From Harmothoe impar (Eukaryota > Annelida > Polychaeta > Phyllodocida > Polynoidae): 64,000 nucleotides of DNA. Position numbers and translations under genes: made by a program. Shown here piece by piece: positions 46,243-57,649 of this stretch. How positions within the stretch are numbered: the first letter of the stretch is position 1; each line of letters opens with the position of its first letter. The notes under the pieces are model-generated. The model saw only the letters and a program-made list of their open reading frames with translations. It had not been told where the DNA came from and did not search any database. Location: positions 19,274,381-19,338,380 of the forward strand of contig OX381713.1 in NCBI GenBank assembly GCA_947462335.1, in the 5' to 3' direction.

Positions 46243-46330
46243 TTCAGAATCATTCTGATATTCAGGATATCAGAACGATTCTGAATTCCCCATTCAGAAT
46301 CGTTCTGATATCCAGAATATCAGAACGATG
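46243..46330. repeat. two tandem hairpins built on TTCTGATATYC
   Basis: TTCAGAATCATTCTGATATT / AGGATATCAGAACGATTCTG (46243-46285) folds into a stem of about 19 bp. A second copy (46293-46330) repeats the left arm exactly but has a truncated right arm (CAGAACGATGTGA). Confidence 0.85.
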
Positions 46331-46419
46331 TGACCCCCTCAAGTGTGGGGTATGCAGGAATATCAGAACGCGAATATCACCTAAAATGGACGGTGTGCGC
46401 CCATATCGTATAATAAGAG

Positions 46420-48175
46420 ATGGTATCACAAGGAAACACAAGTTGATAATGAATATAGATGTTCAGGTTTTTCATGTGTGGTGTATGGTATGGAAAAGCT
46501 GTATTGGGACGTATATTGATATATACTAATACACTATACCTATAATTACATCTAGTTTCTAGCACTTGAAATTTGACCAATGGAGAACAATTATATGGAA
46601 CTCATTGTCATGATTGTCTGTCTACTTTTATTGAATAACATGACAATGACTCTTTTAGAGCACCGTAATGTTTACTGGTATTCCCCACCATGCACATGTT
46701 AGCATCCGTAAGCCCATGTCTCCTCCTCTTCAGTGATAAATTACCGTAAAAATAGTTTGAAAGCTTATGCAGATGTAATTCTGATAAACATTGAAATTCT
46801 TATCATGTATTCTTCTTAGAAATATCAAGTTAAAGTTAAAGTTATGAGATCAGCCTGTCCCAACATCCTACGCAGTGAAAGAATGTAATTGCCCTAGCAA
46901 ACTACAGAGGGTCAAATATCGACCAAAATCCGCTAAAGGAGTGTAAATCCGAATGCATGCTATCCAAATCTCAAGGTCTTGGTAACACATCATACTTGAA
47001 ATAAATTAATCTTTTGTTTTATATGTGGCAATTATGCCAATATAACAGCATAGACTTCTATGAAAATGCACACGTGATATTTACATACACTGTTAATATC
47101 AAATGCCCTATATCGTGGAACATTCATTGCCATGAAATTTTAAAATGTTTACTGACACATAGATATTGTGGCATTAGTATATGAGAGTTATTAAGTGGTA
47201 TGTGCCCACTGGTTGGCTTATTACTGATTTATCACATTGAAAATATATACCAGGGTCCCGATAAGGTTGCATTTCTGAATATTTTTCTTGAATACATTCA
47301 ATTGGTTATTTTTGTAATAATGTTTCTCACTTTTGTCTTGGGCTGATTTCGGCGTCAACTCAACCAAAGTCTGAAAACTCCAAAAAGCCTGATGTTAACA
47401 AAATTATTTCACCCATAAGGAAGCACGGAACACGTTTGCAACTGCATTTGATGGAAAGATAATTATTGGAGAGAACCTTCAGGGAAAGATATTTACAAGT
47501 CTGATAAAAGGTGCCACATGGCCTTAATGGCTGCCAAAAACTAGGTCATTTTAGTGAATTGCCCAACTTTAGCCGCCAGTGGTGCCACCTGTGAACTGTT
47601 CCAAGGAACAAATAGTATACCTTGAGAATCCCCACATTTATCTTAGTTATTAGCCTCAAGGTTAACTTGCTAGGGGTACAATTCTGATTTTGACAAATTT
47701 TTTCATTATTTAAAGTTTTGTTATTTTTCTCTGATTAATATCCCACTTCCGAGCCTTCTTGCGTCAAGACATAACACCAGGGGGATGAATTGATAATTTT
47801 TCCCTGATCTCTACTATATGTAGTACCTGTATAATGACACATAGACCTGTAACCCTGAGAGTTTCTCCATGGTAGTCCTTTGAAAATCGCTAGAATTGAG
47901 TTTTTTCTTGCCAAAGCAGACACCCCGCCCCGACTGAGTCAGCCAAAACTCGGAAACTATCTGGAATTTTTATTAGAAATCTTTGGCGGAAAACATGGAT
48001 ACATAGGGCAATTAGAAAAAAAAATTACATGGAAAATCGGTCATCCGGGAGTCTCCGGTTGGAATCAGACCTTTGCGTATATGTTAGTTCTGACACAACC
48101 AGCAAATGTATACAGTCATGTATACCATTGCCATTTATATATCTCACTAATATGACCATCCTCGTCTACTTTTCT
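46420..48175. other. non-coding interval, nothing recognised
   Basis: AT-rich with frames up to 91 codons (47880-48155) that have no recognisable domain. No inverted or tandem repeats were seen. Confidence 0.35.
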
Positions 48176-48179
48176 GCTA

Positions 48180-49060
48180 TATTTACCTTGATAATGAAGG
48201 TCTTGTCACTGCCACCATAATCACCTACTTACATGTTGTGTCTCAGCCATGTGACAAATTGTAACCTCTGGCCCCCTCCACTCTCAGCCCTTCAATCAGC
48301 CCCTGACTGATGGCATAGAGTGACAGGTGTGGTCTGGGAAGCTCTCGGTGGCAGGATTAAAGGGGATTATTAGTGAACCACCCCTCATCATGCTACCTTA
48401 TATCCTACTATCTCAACACAAGCTTCAAGAATGTAAAAATAGAGATTTTGATAAATCATTCCACATGATAAATCATGATTAGAAATGAATTGTAGGAGCA
48501 ATCTATCATTCAATTCAAAAGTGCTCAAATGAAGACACATCGATTTAGTTCCCTCTGAAAACTGATACTATGCATACAAAATATGATCATTTTCAACAAT
48601 GAATAAGGTAAGTAATATTGATCACTCAGGAAGGTCCTATACCTGAGCCCAAATCAAAACACCCCACAGTATGTGGGTTGGTAAGTCTTGTAAATGTGAA
48701 TTAGCGTCTACTAGAGGCATAGCTCTCACCGGAGGACATCATCCATCTCCGTCAGCATCAACCACCTATGCAGCAGTCCCACCATGGTTGTTAGGGCTTT
48801 ACATTCAATCAGACCATCTAAATCCCTTGTACCAACAACCCTAGTCCAATCCCTGATCACCTTACAAAGAATGGTCCGGACAGAACACATGCTATCTTTA
48901 ATGGGATACCAAACACAAATGTAACATAGTTGTATCCAACTATCTGCGATTGCAGGGCATTTTAGCAGAAAACAACATAAATGGGAATGACAATCTATGT
49001 ATCTGCATCAAGATGGCACTGTAAGGCCTGGTCTTTAAAACCAGCAGCATGCCCTGATGG
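48180..49060 (+). repeat. segmental duplication, paralogue of 61270-64000 (empty site)
   Basis: The first half (CTTGATAATGAAGGTC, CACCATAATCACCTAC, CTCAGCCCTTCAATCAGCCC, CTGACTGATGGCAT) matches 61284-61480. The second half (GAGCCCAAATCAAAACA, AGGCATAGCTCT, CAGTCAGCATCA, CAATCAGACCAT, CCTGATCACCTT, AACACCAGCAGCAT-like end) matches 62110-62276 joined to 63739-64000. The copy here lacks the retroelement, so it records the pre-insertion state near 48790-48805. Confidence 0.85.
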
Positions 49061-49320
49061 TGGTTGATAAGTCTCTACACTGCACCAATCTCTGCCTGCC
49101 TCACACCTAATGCCCTCTATCTGAGCTGAATCCAACATAATAGTCCCATCCATCTCTGTTTGTTGGCTCTGAATTGTTGGGTGAGGAATTTCTCCATACT
49201 GGTCTCTTCAAGAATACCCCATCCATCTTTCAGTGCATGTTCTGTACAGTTTCTCTTGCGCCCTTTCCACTTCATGAAAGATCAACAGTGAAAGTGGTAG
49301 ATGGAGTGAAGTGATTGCTT
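49061..49320 (+). repeat. dispersed segmental repeat, diverged copy of 39130-39440
   Basis: CTGCCTGCCTCACACCTAAT, GCCCTCTATCTGAGCTGAAT, CCCATCCATCTTTCAGTGCA and CAACAGTGAAAGTGG follow the order of the 39.2 and 57.7 kb copies with many changes. A fragment with similar text lies near 53.9-54.08 kb (CACCATCCGTCTTT, ATCAACAGCGAAAGTGGTGA). Confidence 0.65.
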
Positions 49321-49329
49321 ATTGTGTTG

Positions 49330-50325
49330 GCTGTCAATCCTCCAAAGGTCATTGATGGTAATTAATGAATATAAAACAGGTTTCAGACTTTCAGGTTCTG
49401 TCTATTTCTATGTTATAGTTATCCTTTGTGATATTGATAATATACCTTTATTGGTGGAGGGGCAAACGTCTTATCTAATGCAGGCCAAAATTGTCAAAAG
49501 TCCTAGTACGAATTATAATAGAAATGAAAAAAAGAAAATATCAAAGCCTTATTTTTATGACACTTGTGGTGTTAAGCAGGTTTTTTTTTATCCTCAAGTG
49601 GCCTTGTTTGAGATATTCTAGCAGATTTATCTGCCCTAAATTATAGTAATGGTTGAATGTGTTTGTAGAAACACTGACCCCCGCTCACTTAATTTTACGT
49701 ACTGTGAAAGCCACTGTGGTATTGTTGAAGCTGTGCTCCAGCCTTATCTCTGTAGGAAATTGGGATGAGAAGGTCCGACAATGCATGGGTGAAAAGGAAT
49801 TCTATTTTTTTTTTCTGTCTGTATATGTTTTGATGTGCTCTCGATACTGGGTTCTTAGTGCAGTAAATACAATCAATGCAATCACCTTTGCTATTTAGTA
49901 TTCTTGTTAAGACAATATTCCTTTAATAGGAGACAACACTTTGATATAATATAGTCAGCAAACGGTTGCAGCTAACCAGGACTCCCTTAATTGTTGATGC
50001 GGGACACTGCATCATATATTAGTATATACCCACATATACTGAGATGTATGAGTCATTGTATCTGTCACCAAAATTAGAACTGATTTGTAGTCTTTCTCAC
50101 AAATTAGTGACACAAAGTACTGTTATAATCTAATAGATGGATATAGATTCGAAAGTCCTGTGGATGTACCATGTTGGTTTAGATATATATGACATTGAAC
50201 TTGTCTCTCGCCACCCTCCTCCTCTCCATTGCACTGTGGACGCGTGGGAGCAGCCACTTCCGGGGTAAAGTGGGGTGGGGCCTGACTTCATAATGTGAAC
50301 AGACAAATGCCAACACCCATTGATA
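49330..50325. other. non-coding interval, nothing recognised
   Basis: A 99-codon frame (49322-49621) and an 81-codon frame (49653-49898) show hydrophobic or lysine-rich AT-driven composition and no domain. No repeats were seen. Confidence 0.35.
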
Positions 50326-50330
50326 CTATA

Positions 50331-50413
50331 AGTGGTATAAATTATACCGGTTCCAGGCCCTAGGGCCCTCTGGAATAGAGGGCCTAAAGGCCTGATACCA
50401 ATTATACCAGCCC
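50331..50413. repeat. hairpin with arms of about 38 bp
   Basis: GTGGTATAAATTATACCGGT then CCAGGCCCTAGGGCCCTCT faces AGAGGGCCTAAAGGCCTGAT then ACCAATTATACCAG, around a GGAAT loop. There are a few mismatches and a small bulge. This is a compact foldback MITE or structured RNA candidate. A C(9) run follows. Confidence 0.8.
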
Positions 50414-50419
50414 GGCAGC

Positions 50420-51465
50420 CCCCCCCCCCATGCAACTGACACCACATTGTGGTTGTACTGTAATCTTTCCAGGATATTGTTCACAATAGTCAGGATACAA
50501 TCAAACATTTATTTTCTCAGACAGCTTCTTTGCATGGATAGTATGCTTCAGATGTTGATTTCTCTTTGCTCTGATCAATTGGTAACAACTTTGTGACAGC
50601 CAGTTTTACAATACATGAATTAGATAACATCGTATTGTTCTGCATGATGCCCATAAAAGAGGGCCTGTGTTTCATAGGTTACTATAACATTGTGTAGGCC
50701 TGTGTTCTTTGATCATTGATATAAGCTTGTACTGCTATTGTGACTGTAGTTGATCAGATTTTAAAGTGTTTACCCGCGGCATGATTGAATATCCATTTAA
50801 CAAAGCACAGCTGATGTTCAGTATAGATGAGCTCTATTGCTATTACCTTTATTTTGCTTTAGCATTTGCCTAAGGCTCTTTATGCTGGTCCTTGCTGTAA
50901 GCTCCTTTGTCTTACTTAACAGTGTGTGTATATGTCACCCTATAGATGATGTGGCATCACATCAGCTGTGTTTCCGTAAACATATGCCTTGCATGTGAAT
51001 GATGGGGTGATAACAAAGAAAACTATTAGTGCGGAAGCCTCCTGCTATTGTTCATTTCTCTAGATGCCTGTCTAATGCACTGTACTATACTGTCTCCATG
51101 CAGGAATACACTGTAACTGGCTATGAGTAGAATTCTAGGACTAGTACAGTGAATTCCTTGATAGGTTGAAAAGAGGACCTTTCTGATATATTTCCCAGTG
51201 TTTGCCTTCTTAATCCTAAAGTAATGCCTGACCAGAGCTGGTATCAGTAATGCGTTGTTGTGACTTGTACTTCAGTATAATATATGCTCACATCACTCTT
51301 TAAAGTACACACGACCTATCCTCACTAAAGCTTTTGTACCATCAAATCATACAAAGCCCTCTACAAGTATTAATTTTTCTGAGATGCCTTTGCTATCCCA
51401 CATTGTTTAATAAGGAGAATCCAAGTAGACAGGCAAACAATCCTATAGCAATTACAGCACAGGCT
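50420..51465. other. non-coding interval, nothing recognised
   Basis: Unassigned AT-rich sequence with no open frame or structural signal worth naming. Confidence 0.35.
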
Positions 51466-51469
51466 TTGT

Positions 51470-51920
51470 CAATATGTTGTCTCTTATTCAGTCTTGGTTC
51501 GGCTATAATTTTGTCATCTATCTAGTGTTGGCTCAAGCTGCATAATAATTCCTGATCCTAGGGAAAACTAATTGATTCGGTTGAAAAACATGATTATCTT
51601 ACACACTTATCAGGCATATTTTCAACTCATTGTATTATAAAGTCAACTATACTGTGCATGATTGTATTTTGGTTTTGTGTGATATACCAATAAGTCCTGT
51701 CTTAACTTAATATTGTATAATCATACACTTGGTTAAACAATAAATATCTATAACTATCAAACTGTTTTTACCAGACATGATGTTATTCGTATACATCACA
51801 TTATTTACTGTCACCTGTCGGTTAGATATCGGTCTAATATAGGAATTAGCTTTAGTTTAGAGATCTCAGCATTCAGTCAGATGTGTTAAATTCTCCCGAA
51901 GGATGAATGATGCTAGGATA
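51470..51920 (+). repeat. segmental duplication, copy of 30845-31255
   Basis: Second copy of the block described at 30845-31255, with shared AGTGTTGGCTCAAGCTGC, TTTACCAGACATGATGTT and CAGTCAGATGTGTTAAATTC. About 200 bp of extra sequence sits between the first and second landmark in this copy. Confidence 0.7.
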
Positions 51921-52292
51921 CCCCTTTGTAAAGGAGATATTTGGAAATATTCCCAGCCATATTTTTTTGTCACGCATTAGCTCCTCAAGCTGTAGGCAGA
52001 ACATGGCTACTGCACGATGGAACAACGGGGTTTCATGATAATTGGCAGAAAATGGCAATAAAGTAAAATTGGAAGTGACCCTGGAAAAGAATGAGACTGA
52101 CGGCAAATAATTATGACGGTCAACTATGCCACTTTCCAATGGCAAACTATGCCCCTTTCTGACGGCAAACGATGGCTGTTTGAGATGGCACATTTTGGCC
52201 ATTCTGTAAATTGTGCCGACGTTGCCAGATGATGCTGCCGCGCACGACGTTGCTTTGCAACCTTGCTATGCTACGTCATGATAACGTGACAA

Positions 52293-52472
52293 TGACGTCA
52301 ATTCCATCAGCAACTCAATTCCAACATAAACAAATTTGGTGGACTTTATATTCTAATAAAGTTTCAAAGTTGTCAAACTGTTTCATAGAAAGTGCTCCTG
52401 GACACACTGCATATTACAATAGAAATAACCCATGGCATTACGGTGCCAGTGACTGTTCTTATAGTGACGTCA
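52293..52472. promoter_or_regulatory. two CRE-type TGACGTCA sites about 172 bp apart
   Basis: Perfect CREB/ATF palindromes TGACGTCA occur at 52293-52300 and 52465-52472 in a locally CpG-richer stretch (CGCACGACGTTGC, CAACGTCGC). A 120-codon open frame (52211-52573) spans them and has no recognisable domain. Two perfect sites close together are unusual in AT-rich DNA, but regulatory function is only a possibility. Confidence 0.35.
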
Positions 52473-52621
52473 CTGCAACGTCGCTCTTTAGTCTAGTCGA
52501 ATATGATTATGTGACTTTATATATGCTTGGAGAATGTGGAAATAAGCCCAATTTCGGCCATTTTGTTCCCTAATGAACATTTTACAGCATGGTGCAGTAG
52601 ACAAACACAGTTCTAAGTAAT

Positions 52622-52735
52622 AGATAGACTATGCTTATGAGAGACTAACTCAAAATAACCGCAGCAAACTGGCCCTTATAGGCCACCCTACAGTAGTTAT
52701 ATTTTGAGTTAGCCTAACATGACCATTGTCTATCA
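52622..52735. mobile_element. small foldback MITE, about 114 bp
   Basis: Left arm AGATAGACTATGCTTATGAG, AGACTAACTCAAAATAA (52622-52658) pairs with the right arm ending TTTTGAGTTAGCC, TAACATGACCATTGTCTATC (52698-52735), with several mismatches towards the outside. The loop of about 39 bp contains GGCCCTTATAGGCC. Confidence 0.75.
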
Positions 52736-53032
52736 GTTTTAAACAACAGCTGTGAGGTTGTGTGAGTCTAAGCGGAAAGGTGTGAATTCCTTTGTCTTAT
52801 CACTCCGCTGTGGTTTAATTGCGTTATGACGCCAGCTTTAATTAATAATATGAGAGTTGAATTAATCCCTCGTCTGTTCTCACCGTCAATTACTGCTTCA
52901 GCAGACTCCCAAAGGTATAGTGAAGTAGATTACACTACAAGATACCCACAACAGTTACATCAAGGCACCATGTTAATCAGTAACATAATTATATTTAAGC
53001 TGATTACTTAATGCAGACTTTCCGGAAATAGT

Positions 53033-53293
53033 CATAAGCATGTATTCCAACACATTGGTTGGCCGAAATTTTGTCATCAGATGAAAGTCTATAATGTTAA
53101 ACTTATGGATAAATCTCATCCGACGACTGAATCTCGGCTGATTTACGTCAGTGGAATACACGCCATAAGTATGTATTCCACCACGTTGGTTGGCTGAAAT
53201 TTCGTCATCCGATAAAATTCTATAATGTTAAACTGATGGGAGAATCCCGGCCGACAGACAGAATCACAGCCGATTCCATCAGCGGAATACTCC
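53033..53293 (+). repeat. 131-bp tandem pair, each unit a TIR hairpin
   Basis: Unit 1 (53033-53163) and unit 2 (53164-53293) both start CATAAGYATGTATTCCAMCA and share GAAATTTYGTCATC and TCTATAATGTTAAACT. Each ends in the inverse of its start (CCATCAGCGGAATAC facing GTATTCCACCACGTTGG). This looks like a short palindromic MITE inserted or amplified in tandem. Confidence 0.8.
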
Positions 53294-54525
53294 CTATAGC
53301 AAGATAAAACTGTTGCTGGTTTCTAAAAGAGCAAATCAGATTTAGTGTGATGATCAGCAGTGTGGGGGTTCAGTAAGTGACAGATTGTAATTAATTCCAT
53401 AATTATCATCTATGCTGTGTAATTATTTTACTGTGAAGGCTGCTGACCCCGTTTATAGTCTAGCCCTACATAGAGTGCTGCAGCCAAGGCTTGGTGTGAC
53501 AGAGCTTGTAGCAGCAACTAATTACAGACCAATTTTAATCATATAACACTTACATATGACGTTATATTGAAATGGGTTCTTTTCATATATTAATGGGGTC
53601 CGTCCTTATACTAATTGTGCTTTCTAACATCTAGATGTATATAGATTTATGCAATTGTAGATTTTATTTTACACTCGCATATATATATATAACGCCACAA
53701 TCATTACAATGGTTCTCTCGATATTGTTGTGTGGTCCTTACTTATAGAATCTTTTTTCTCAATATCTTAAATGATTAATGAAGGACCTGTATAATAATAA
53801 AAAACACGCTACAATTAGTTAATAGGAAGGGGATAAAATCAGTGAAGGAATCACAAGCCTTCAGATTACCATATGCACTTCACACCTAAAGCCACCGATG
53901 TGAAATGGATTTAACTTAAAAGACACCCCGATATGTCAATCCCTAAATGCTTGCTCTCTGAAACATTTTATGTGGCCGGTCTAGATAAAAAAAATGCACC
54001 ATCCGTCTTTTAATCTGTCATCTTTGTAGTCAATCCTCTTCAATACAAAATAGATCAACAGCGAAAGTGGTGACTGGGTGAATTGGTGGTTGAATGAATT
54101 CCCCTTGATCGATGAGAAAAAAACGAACATTAGGATCCAGGTATGTAAATACAAACCATTCAAGCTACAGTCCATAGAGCTCTAACAATCTAGCATAGAA
54201 TATAATTGTGTGTATCAATAAAGTCCTGTTCTAAGTCATGTCGATCTGTATGATTCAACAAAAACAATACTATTGTTTTCAAATTGAATGATCAGTACCA
54301 GGTAGGTGAAAAGGGATATCTAGGATGGAAGTTACAGTTTAGTCACAAAGATAAGCTGATGAGACTCATACAACATCACTTCCGCAGTTAAATTCATCCA
54401 GAAATCAACAACAAAATAAGCTCATGTGTTAACACTGGACATATAGCGTCGGAAACCACCACCATGCGTGGATATTGTAGGTAAAGCAGATCACCAACGA
54501 GTCCCCACTCTCCTTACACCTTATT
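53294..54525. other. non-coding interval with a partial segmental repeat
   Basis: The stretch 53870-54080 carries a diverged piece of the 39.2/49.1/57.7 kb family. A short (AT)n run lies near 53682. Otherwise nothing was recognised. Confidence 0.45.
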
Positions 54526-54529
54526 AGAT

Positions 54530-55555
54530 GGGGAGACCGGGGCAAAACGGACCCCCGGGGCAAAACGGACCCGACCCCTAACTCAGTTCTCAGCTATAAA
54601 TTCCATATTTTTTCAAATTGGCTCATATAATTGTTAGAAATAACATGTTTAAAAAAAAAAAATTTGATGCTACCTATGGTATTCCGGATTCCATAAGAAA
54701 AAAACTGATACTAGAGATCTTGATCTAATTTTGCAAAAATCAGTTTATAAGCTTCTGAGAATTAAAAAAGAGGTATATGTTAATGTTTTATGGCTAAAAC
54801 AATAATATTTTATAGCTAAAATATTGTGTAACATATTTCCAAAGTCATTGGAAACAAATATTACCCTGCAGTTATTTATTTTGGCAAGATAATTTTTTCA
54901 CATATTTTTCATGAAGCTGGGGCAAAACGGACCCCCCCCCTCACAATCATAATTCCTATTGTTGAATCCCATAGAAATGATCAAAACATGAAAAAATAAC
55001 CATGCTTGGCCTAAAAAATGATAAGAATGATGAGAAATGCTTATTTGAATATAAAATTATTTCTTGTAAGCCAATTTTAATTTTTGGGGGTATTTTTGGG
55101 GTTTTCAGGAATTTTTTCTGAATTCGGGGGAAATTTTATTGAAATGCATGATATTCAACTATCAAAAAAATTAATCAAAATTGAAAAATGTTAGATAATG
55201 GTCATGCATGACAACAAAGAAATACCTAATGAACTGAGTAATAACATAGCTAAAAGATGGGAGCAAGAAAATTATGAAAAAAGATAATAATTCAAAATTA
55301 AGAAATTTCCAGGGTCCCTTTTGCCCCGCCCCAAAAACCCTTTTGCCCCGGGACTTTTAGCCCATGACCTTCGTAGGTCAGAATATGTTATGCTATCCCA
55401 CTAGGCTATTAATGATACTAGCACAATATCAATTATTTTCATGGATGGTATACTTCTATGCATTGTTATGAAAAAATAAATGTTTCAATTTAGGGGTTTA
55501 CCTCTGAGCTATATGCCATCTTCCCTTAAGGGGTCCGTTTTGCCCCGGTCTCCCC
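54530..55555. mobile_element. TIR element B, 1.03 kb, with repeated GGGGCAAAACGGACCC motif
   Basis: Perfect 26-bp inverted ends start GGGGAGACCGGGGCAAAACG. The terminal motif GGGGCAAAACGGACCC recurs directly at 54540 and 54557 and at about 54920. It appears inverted as GGTCCCTTTTGCCCC and CCCTTTTGCCCCGGGAC near 55313-55352. The AT-rich interior has no transposase. No exact target duplication was seen (GAT on the left, TAC on the right). The design and terminal skeleton match element A at 42225-43532. Confidence 0.88.
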
Positions 55556-55559
55556 TACA

Positions 55560-56085
55560 TTGGCAATCCACCCGAAAGCCTTTACCACATAACAACATAA
55601 CTACATCCTTGTTTCAATCCAAAGTTGCCTATGCATCCGACTCAGACTCAAAAATCTTTTGCGGACAAACACTCCCATTTCGCTTAGGGCTCGATGCATA
55701 ACTCCCTCGGTGACTGTGTTGCCACAGTACAGAGTTGCACATTTGGCTGGGTGAGCGGAGAAAATTTCACAAAAAAAAGTGTACCCTATGCATAGGCCTC
55801 AATAATTGCGCAGGGGTCAACGCCTTCTTCAATCACGTAAGAGTCGATGCCCTATTATTTAATATTGAATTTTCTTATACACAAGCAGCCGTTATGCTAA
55901 AAAAGATAAGGAAATCAATCCAGTTACTCTTGGGGAGGACATGGTTATAATGTCAAGTACTGGGAGTGGCTCATACATTTATTATGTTCTACATGGATGC
56001 AAATTCAGCATTCTGAGAATAATAATGAGTAAACAGAGGTGAATATGGTATTTGAAAGAGAGGATGGCTGGTACCCTTAAAGCAG
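55560..56085. other. non-coding interval, nothing recognised
   Basis: A 71-codon frame at 55735-55950 has no domain. No structural signal was seen. Confidence 0.35.
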
Positions 56086-56089
56086 TAGT

Positions 56090-56360
56090 CTTTGCGTAAG
56101 GTGTCTTAACAAAGAAAAGAAGGATATTATGGCATCACCATTAATTACCATTAGAGAGAGCCAATTCTACCCCTGTAAATGAACACTTGGCTCCTTCTGA
56201 TAATCCATCTCAAATGACTTTACCCACTGAACGGGCCGATGTTAGTGAGGGATTGAAAAGCGTATTATATAACATTTGAAACGGTGAAAGGAGTTTATGT
56301 TGATCAGCACCTGCCAAAGCTTTATGATGAATTTAGGGTAATATTCAAGTTTTCAATACC
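56090..56360 (+). repeat. segmental repeat, copy of 32230-32470
   Basis: GGCATCACCATTAATTACCA, GGCTCCTTCTGATAATCCATC, TCAAATGACTTTACCC and AAAGGAGTTTATGTTGATCA correspond in order to the 32.2-32.5 kb block at moderate identity. Confidence 0.55.
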
Positions 56361-56436
56361 GATTTACAACTACACCCAAGCCTCAAGATTGTGATATGAT
56401 GCCTTGGTGCCTTAACATATTAATGTGTTCATCTAT

Positions 56437-56733
56437 GGCTGTGTCTCACGAACTTGAGCCAATGTTTTCGTCTATGACCGGCTGCAATCTATGACCGGCT
56501 TGAAAGAAAACGGTTTATTTGGGGCAGATGTAGATAGAAATTGAAAGAAAAATGAGTGATATAAAGTCTTAAAACACCCATTAACATTTTCCACCATTTA
56601 CATCTTCATCTGCCCTAAATAAATCAGCTTTTTTCAAGCCGGTCATAGATTGCCCCCGGTCATAGATTGCACCCGTCATAGATTGCACCCAATCATTAAT
56701 GAAAACATTGGCCCAAGTTCGTGAGACACAGCC
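56437..56733. mobile_element. MITE with long TIRs, 297 bp, CTAT flanks
   Basis: Ends are GGCTGTGTCTCACGAACTTG on both strands, and similarity extends inward about 100 bp through CCAATGTTTTC, TCTATGACCGGCTTGAAA and TTTATTTRGGGCAGATG. CTAT lies directly outside each end (56433-56436 and 56734-56737), a likely 4-bp target duplication. The right arm carries three tandem GGTCATAGATTGCACCC units against two in the left arm. It is non-coding. Confidence 0.87.
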
Positions 56734-56739
56734 CTATGC

Positions 56740-57645
56740 TGAATACTCCCAATGACATAGAGAGTGCTTTATGCAAATACATTATTTATGATATTTTTGA
56801 AAGTCTACTCGCTGGTTGATACATCTGTAGTAATTAATTTATGACCCGAAGGCTAAATTGTTTAAGGCTTTTGAAAGTAAAGACATGAATACCCTTGCTG
56901 ATACATCATCCAAGGATTTCATATACCTTTTGGTACTGTATATTATGGGGAATATGAAAGGGTCTTCTGGATGAGTATCAATATTTTATTGGAATTATTA
57001 CAGAACATGTTGTACCTTTCAAATACAGCCATTTTACTCGATAAATCTCTATCTCATTATAAACAAACACTAGAAATACATGGAAAACACTCAAGGGGCC
57101 ACAAATTGAGGTACAAACCGCAATATATACTGTGATAGGGGGTACCTCAGTCTATGATAGAACTGGTATGCCTATAACATCGATGTTCAAGAATAGCACA
57201 TAATATACATGCTGATAAAGAATACCTTATTAGGATATATATGAGCCGAGTCAATTTGGTGTGTCAAATGACATCCCCCAGAAATATTACCCATATTATT
57301 AGTATATTAGTGAGGGAGATACAGTAGGTAGGGTAGTGTGGTGGGGGTGGTATATAGTAGGTAGGATAATGTGATCTGCCCAGAGAGGGCCATGAATGAC
57401 AAACCATGCGCGCATGGTCACCCCATTAAAGTAAATGGAGAGGGTAGGCAGGGACTCCAATAAACTACTTAACAAAGCACTTTTAAAAATAGTCAATTTA
57501 AAACACACAAAAAAAGGAAAGCAAACATCACTTTGCAGTAAATAGTGTAACTATCCTTTTCATTAGGTCAGTGTGATCTGTCAGCCATAAATGAATATAC
57601 GTGAAATATTACCAATGAGGTGAACACAAACTGCAATTCCCTGTA
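56740..57645. other. non-coding interval, nothing recognised
   Basis: Unassigned AT-rich sequence. A GTAGGTAGGGTAGTGTGGTG / GTAGGTAGGATAATGTGATC near-duplicate is at about 57325-57375. Confidence 0.35.
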
Positions 57646-57649
57646 GGGG

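Larger units (their letters stand above)
45568..46416. mobile_element. composite TIR element carrying two tRNA-like sequences
   Basis: Short inverted ends TTATTATACGATAT (45568-45581) and ATATCGTATAATAA (46403-46416) bound about 850 bp. Inside are a CRE-like TGACGTCA (45726-45733), a Val-type pseudo-tRNA (45813-45907), a second tRNA-like stretch (46145-46212) and two tandem GATATCAGAACGATTCTGAA hairpins (46243-46330). A long hairpin sits just outside the left end. The ends are only 14 bp, so the boundary call is tentative. There is no transposase. Confidence 0.55.

Noticed and set aside
52211..52573. 120-codon open frame
   Set aside because: No recognisable domain, no splice or start context that stands out, and no copy elsewhere in the window to test conservation. 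Kept only as context for the CRE sites.
53681..53696. Dinucleotide AT microsatellite
   Set aside because: Too short to be informative, as such runs are expected by chance in AT-rich DNA.
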